From the NCBI GenBank assembly GCA_026996935.1, contig JALWJW010000108.1:1-9038 (forward strand): a stretch of DNA of 9,038 bases. Direction: 5' to 3'. A program made the position numbers and the translations under genes. Numbering within the stretch: the first letter of the stretch is position 1; the number at the start of each line of letters is the position of its first letter. Under the pieces are notes generated by a model. The model had not been told where the DNA came from. It saw nothing but the letters and a program-made list of their open reading frames with translations, and ran no database searches. Of the stretch, positions 6,592 to 9,038 are shown piece after piece. The stretch is from Hyphomicrobiales bacterium. Its GTDB lineage: Bacteria > Pseudomonadota > Alphaproteobacteria > Rhizobiales > Aestuariivirgaceae.

Positions 6592-7629
6592 GTGTCTAAA
6601 ATTGAAATCAGAAATATCTATAAAATTTTTGGACCAGACCCGACTTCTGTCATGCCGTTGGTTAAAGGTGGAGCCAATAAGCAGGAAGTGATGGACCAAA
6701 CGGGCCATGTGGTTGGTTTGGATGATGTCAGTCTTGATATTAATGAGGGTGAAATTTTTGTGATTATGGGGCTTTCAGGTTCTGGGAAGTCAACCCTTAT
6801 TCGCCATCTCAATCGATTGATTGAACCAACTTCGGGCAGCATCATTGTTGATGGGGAAAATGTTTTGAAACTGGATGCTAAGCAATTGGCGCGGTTTCGC
6901 CAGAGCAAAATGGCCATGGTGTTTCAGCGTTTTGGGTTATTGCCGCATAAAAACATTATTGAAAATGTTGGCTTTGGTTTGCAAATTCAAATGGTCAGTG
7001 AGGCTAAACGCAATGCGGCGGCACAGGAAAAAATTGATCTTGTGGGCTTAACGGGTTTTGAAAAGCAATACCCCGACCAATTATCAGGTGGTATGCAGCA
7101 GCGGGTTGGTTTGGCGCGTGCCTTGGCAACGGACCCAGATATTTTGTTGATGGATGAAGCTTTTTCTGCGCTTGATCCGCTTATTCGCACCGATATGCAA
7201 AGGCGCTTATTAGAGCTGCAAACATCGCTGAAAAAAACCATTGTGTTTATTACCCATGATTTGGATGAAGCGTTGTTTTTGGGTGATCGAATTTGCATTC
7301 TTGAGGGTGGTCGGATCGCGCAAATTGGAACACCTGAAGATATTATTCTTAGCCCGGCTGATGATTATGTTGCCGCTTTTGTTGGTGATGTGAATAAGGC
7401 AAAGGTTTTGCGGGCAAAATCTGTTATGGTAAGCCCGCGTAAACTGACAGCGGCTGAATCTAAAAAATCGGTTCAAATGCCGGTTAATGCCTTATTGGAA
7501 GATTTAATGCCGATCGTGCTCAAGCAAGGCAATATTATTGAAATTATTGATGATGCAGGCACGGTGGTCGGGCAGGTTGGCGGGGCAGATATTGCCGCTG
7601 CATTGGAAAAAGATAATTTGTCTGCATAG
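6592..7629 (+). CDS. proV: ABC transporter ATPase, glycine betaine/proline type (ProV-like, shortened C-terminus)
   Basis: This is the 345-residue nucleotide-binding subunit that powers the importer. It carries the ProV-type insert before the core (VMPLVKGGANK...TGHVVGLDDVS), Walker A GLSGSGKST (60-68), Q-loop Q112, signature LSGGMQQR (164-171), Walker B ILLMDEA (D188, E189), D-loop SALD (192-195) and H-loop H222. I chose the GTG at 6592 because GAAGG (6578-6582) lies 9 nt upstream and the protein then opens SKIEIRNIYKIFG; the in-frame TTG at 6583 lies inside the permease stop region with no ribosome site at a sensible distance. E. coli ProV is about 400 residues with two CBS domains. Here only one CBS-like half, NIIEIIDDAGTVVGQVGGAD (314-333), can be seen, so ionic-strength gating may be absent. 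ChoV-type ATPases have a similar length. Confidence 0.93.
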   Translation: MSKIEIRNIYKIFGPDPTSVMPLVKGGANKQEVMDQTGHVVGLDDVSLDINEGEIFVIMGLSGSGKSTLIRHLNRLIEPTSGSIIVDGENVLKLDAKQLARFRQSKMAMVFQRFGLLPHKNIIENVGFGLQIQMVSEAKRNAAAQEKIDLVGLTGFEKQYPDQLSGGMQQRVGLARALATDPDILLMDEAFSALDPLIRTDMQRRLLELQTSLKKTIVFITHDLDEALFLGDRICILEGGRIAQIGTPEDIILSPADDYVAAFVGDVNKAKVLRAKSVMVSPRKLTAAESKKSVQMPVNALLEDLMPIVLKQGNIIEIIDDAGTVVGQVGGADIAAALEKDNLSA

Positions 7630-7670
7630 GTCATTATACGACTGGATAGCCTGAACTTTTTGTCTACTCT

Positions 7671-7706
7671 GATATTTGGCCTGATATCTGGCCAGATATT
7701 GGGCGG
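7671..7706. repeat. Three tandem 12-bp repeats after the ABC operon
   Basis: Three consecutive 12-mers share GATAT at the start and a GGC/GGCC core: GATATTTGGCCT (7671-7682), GATATCTGGCCA (7683-7694) and GATATTGGGCGG (7695-7706). The first two differ at two positions, the third is more diverged. Because the unit is nearly self-complementary, the array also makes the palindrome listed separately. It is non-coding; function unknown. Confidence 0.6.
7679..7704. repeat. Palindrome able to form an 11-bp hairpin
   Basis: ATATCTGGCCAGATAT (7684-7699) is a perfect 16-bp palindrome. As RNA it can extend outward by G-U, U-G, C-G, C-G and G-C pairs to give an 11-bp stem with a GGCC tetraloop. It lies between two convergent genes and could block 3' exonucleases on either transcript, or serve as a dyad protein site. 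No T-tract follows on either strand. Confidence 0.6.
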
Positions 7707-7716
7707 AGTGACAGAC

Positions 7717-7736
7717 GGGGTATTTTGCCCCCTTTT
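7717..7736 (+). terminator. Likely intrinsic terminator of the ABC operon
   Basis: GGGG (7717-7720) pairs with CCCC (7728-7731) across a 7-nt loop (TATTTTG), followed by one more C and TTTT (7733-7736). The stem is short but all G-C. It ends 3 nt before the stop codon of the convergent hydrolase gene. On the minus strand the same hairpin has no T-tract, so it should work only for the plus-strand operon. Confidence 0.55.
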
Positions 7737-7739
7737 AAC

Positions 7740-8393
7740 TTAACCTTTTAAAAAAGGGTTGGTTGCGCGTTCCTGGCCAATGGTGCTGGTGGGGCCGTGG
7801 CCGCAAATGAAAGTGACATCATCATCTAAAGGGAGTAATTTTTCCTTTATTGATTTGATGAGATCGTCGTGATTGCCGCGGGGCAGGTCGGTGCGACCAA
7901 TTGAATTTTGGAATAACACATCGCCAACCAGAGCCAGTTTTATGTCTTCATTAATAAAGACAACAGAACCGGGCGAGTGACCGGGACAATGGGCGATGCG
8001 AAAGGCGATATCGCCAACTTTAACGGTGTCTCCATCATTGAGCCATTGGTCGCTGGTGCAATTGCGCGCGCCTTGTACGCCATACATTTCGCCGGTTTCA
8101 ACAAGGCTTTCAAGTAAAAACAGATCGTCCTGATGAGGCCCGATAATGTTCACGCCGAGCTTTTCCTTAAGTTCAGCAGCACCACCTGCATGATCGATAT
8201 GGCCATGGGTGAGGAGGATATTTTTGACTGTAATACCTGTCTCCTCAATGGCTTTCAAAATAGTATCAACATCACCGCCAGGATCAACTACAACGCCTTC
8301 ACTGGTTTTTGTACACCAGATTATTGAGCAGTTTTGTTGTAGCGGGGTAACCGGGATAATGGCAGCGTTTAGAGGAGCTGATTGCTGGGTCAT
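7740..8393 (-). CDS. YcbL-type metallo-beta-lactamase-fold hydrolase (glyoxalase II-like)
   Basis: This 217-residue cytoplasmic protein belongs to the metallo-beta-lactamase superfamily and most resembles the YcbL/type II glyoxalase II group, whose members hydrolyse S-lactoylglutathione-type thioesters. The metal site looks complete: THGHIDH (H63, H65, D67, H68), H139 in CPGHSPGS, D158 in LVGDVLF, and H199 in CGHGP. The SIGRTDLPRGNHDDL stretch (164-178) and the C-terminal GQERATNPF are typical of YcbL. I placed the start at the ATG whose complement is 8391-8393, since family similarity begins there (IIPVTPLQQNC) and a weak GGA lies 6-8 nt upstream. An ATG 19 codons earlier (8450) would add a tail unlike the family and has no ribosome site. 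It is convergent with the ABC operon and divergent from the cold-shock gene; the natural substrate is not shown. Confidence 0.9.
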   Translation of the reverse strand: MTQQSAPLNAAIIPVTPLQQNCSIIWCTKTSEGVVVDPGGDVDTILKAIEETGITVKNILLTHGHIDHAGGAAELKEKLGVNIIGPHQDDLFLLESLVETGEMYGVQGARNCTSDQWLNDGDTVKVGDIAFRIAHCPGHSPGSVVFINEDIKLALVGDVLFQNSIGRTDLPRGNHDDLIKSIKEKLLPLDDDVTFICGHGPTSTIGQERATNPFLKG

Positions 8394-8438
8394 TTTCTGT
8401 CCATTTAGCTTAAAAGATGATTTTGCAAAATGTATATA

Positions 8439-8456
8439 TGTTTCAAGCATGAAACA
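8439..8456. promoter_or_regulatory. Inverted repeat in the divergent promoter region
   Basis: TGTTTCA (8439-8445) and TGAAACA (8450-8456) are perfect 7-bp arms around AGCA, a typical size for a dimeric repressor site. It lies 46 bp upstream of the chosen start of the minus-strand hydrolase and 88 bp before the cold-shock ATG, in the shared 151-bp spacer. The hydrolase promoter is probably nearby (AT-rich bases 8430-8440), but I cannot assign -35/-10 boxes with confidence. Confidence 0.45.
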
Positions 8457-8544
8457 ATAGAGATAAATGGGTTCTGACCCTAGACGTTATTGTTTTGTTG
8501 AATTAGTTTTCAGAAAGTGAATGTCTTAGAGAATTGGTCAAATC

Positions 8545-8766
8545 ATGGCGCCAGAACGTATTAAAGGGACCGTTAAATTTTTTAATACGGCAAAGGGTTA
8601 TGGCTTTATCAAGCCTGATGATGGACGCAAGGATGTTTTTGTTCATATCACCACGGTTCAACGCTCGGGCCTTCATCAGCTTGAAGAAGGTATGGTGATG
8701 AGTTTTGAAATTGCAGCAGATGAAAACGGACGCGGGCCTCAGGCGATTGAATTGCAATTGTTGTGA
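8545..8766 (+). CDS. Cold-shock-domain protein (CspA family)
   Basis: This 73-residue single-domain cold-shock protein should bind single-stranded RNA/DNA as an OB-fold chaperone. RNP1 is KGYGFI (17-22) and RNP2 is VFVHI (31-35). The stretch GTVKFFN (8-14) carries Phe where many homologues have Trp (VKWFN), which keeps the aromatic surface. FIKPDDGRKDVFVHI and VQRSGLHQL fit alphaproteobacterial Csps. The ATG at 8545 is the only option, because a TAG lies six codons upstream in frame. No good Shine-Dalgarno sequence is visible. The leader from the divergent region (8457-8544) holds a small hairpin, GGGT-TCTG-ACCC (8469-8480), but I see no confident promoter boxes. The next gene's promoter begins 5 nt after the stop, with no terminator between. 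Whether it is cold-induced cannot be told. Confidence 0.95.
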   Translation: MAPERIKGTVKFFNTAKGYGFIKPDDGRKDVFVHITTVQRSGLHQLEEGMVMSFEIAADENGRGPQAIELQLL

Positions 8767-8770
8767 TAAT

Positions 8771-8798
8771 TTGAAAAACCGCACAAATGTGCTATAAT
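8771..8798 (+). promoter_or_regulatory. Strong sigma-70-type promoter for the last gene, likely leaderless
   Basis: TTGAAA (8771-8776; 5 of 6 to TTGACA) and a perfect TATAAT (8793-8798) are separated by 16 bp. Transcription normally starts about 7 bases after the -10 box, near 8804-8806, which is the ATG at 8805. The mRNA would therefore have no leader, which agrees with the lack of any Shine-Dalgarno sequence. The spacer contains the dyad GCACA-AA-TGTGC (8781-8792). Confidence 0.8.
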
Positions 8799-8812
8799 CT
8801 GCATATGCAGAT
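8797..8812. promoter_or_regulatory. Perfect 16-bp palindrome over transcription and translation start
   Basis: ATCTGCATATGCAGAT is a perfect palindrome centred between 8804 and 8805, immediately before the A of the ATG. It covers the last two bases of the -10 box, the predicted +1 and the first codons, so a bound dimer would block RNA polymerase. With the 12-bp dyad in the -35/-10 spacer, the promoter holds two stacked operator-like sites. No regulator can be named. Confidence 0.55.
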
Positions 8813-9038
8813 AAAAAATTCTATATATTCTGGTATTATTGCAGGTGCTCTTGTGGTTGCCGGTTTTGCTTCATTTGCTCAAGCTGGCCCAAATTGCACA
8901 TGCCGTTATGCCGGGCAGAATTTTAAAACAGGTGCGGTTATGTGTATTCGCGGCAAGCTGTCTAAATGTGATTTTGTCTTGAATAATACATCCTGGAAAA
9001 TTATTGCTGAAACCTGCCCTCAGGTTCTGCTTGCCCCG
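8805..9038 (+). CDS. Small secreted Cys-rich protein, partial (3' end outside window)
   Basis: Seventy-eight codons run open to the window edge. The start MQIKNSIYSGIIAGALVVAG is a clear signal peptide (K4, hydrophobic 10-24) with a likely signal peptidase I site after FAQA (A27). The mature part starts GPNCTCRYAGQNF and has cysteines C31, C33, C47, C55 and C71, spaced C-x-C-x13-C-x7-C-x15-C, with a conserved-looking core CDFVLNNTSWKII (55-67). I recall similar small secreted proteins of unknown function in alphaproteobacteria, from memory only. The odd number of visible cysteines suggests at least one more beyond the edge, or a free thiol. Translation probably begins on a leaderless mRNA. 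No function is assigned; a periplasmic, disulfide-bonded protein is the most that can be inferred. Confidence 0.8.
   Translation, partial: MQIKNSIYSGIIAGALVVAGFASFAQAGPNCTCRYAGQNFKTGAVMCIRGKLSKCDFVLNNTSWKIIAETCPQVLLAP

Noticed and set aside
7740..8393. ETHE1-type persulfide dioxygenase, tempting in a possible sulfur oxidiser
   Set aside because: The PVTPLQQNC start, SIGRTDLPRG segment and GQERATNPF end match the YcbL hydrolase group better.
8394..8450. Nineteen-residue N-terminal extension of the minus-strand hydrolase
   Set aside because: Similarity to the YcbL family begins at the internal ATG; the extension overlaps the inverted repeat and likely promoter, and has no ribosome site.
1..9038. 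tRNA, rRNA, CRISPR array, IS element or integrase
   Set aside because: No cloverleaf, regularly spaced repeats, terminal inverted repeats with a transposase, or recombinase motifs were seen on either strand.

Overview
The window looks like part of a chromosome from an autotrophic proteobacterium. The RuBisCO large subunit is of the proteobacterial form IA type and is followed by cbbS, cbbQ and cbbO, the arrangement of sulfur-oxidising and related chemolithoautotrophs. The YcbL-type hydrolase, the cold-shock protein and the small Cys-rich secreted protein read to me as alphaproteobacterial, perhaps a marine Rhodospirillales-like lineage. That placement is an impression from protein style, not a search result. 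Codon use is AT-leaning and even throughout, with no IS element, tRNA, CRISPR array or integrase that would suggest recent transfer.

Region 1 (1-4258, + strand) is the Calvin-cycle operon cbbL (3' part only), cbbS, cbbQ, cbbO. CbbL and CbbS form RuBisCO; CbbQ (MoxR-type AAA+ ATPase) and CbbO (von Willebrand A protein) form the activase that removes inhibitory sugar phosphates from it. A GC-rich hairpin lies between cbbL and cbbS. A strong intrinsic-terminator-like hairpin lies between cbbS and cbbQ, and probably lets RuBisCO be made in large excess over its activase.

Region 2 (4259-7739, + strand) is an ABC importer of the glycine betaine/proline/choline class: substrate-binding protein, permease, ATPase. 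It has its own sigma-70-like promoter, a long leader with a nested inverted repeat, and an attenuator-like hairpin after the binding-protein gene. It ends in a short spacer with a three-copy 12-bp repeat, a 16-bp perfect palindrome and a small terminator.

Region 3 (7740-9038) holds a minus-strand YcbL-type metallo-beta-lactamase-fold hydrolase, a divergent single-domain cold-shock protein, and the first 78 codons of a small secreted Cys-rich protein cut by the window edge. The last gene has a near-consensus promoter so close to its ATG that the mRNA should be leaderless, and a perfect 16-bp palindrome is centred on the start codon.

The coding content is made of known families. I do not see a clear undescribed multi-gene system. 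The most unusual signals are the palindromic, probably leaderless promoter of the last gene and the inverted-repeat leader of the ABC operon.
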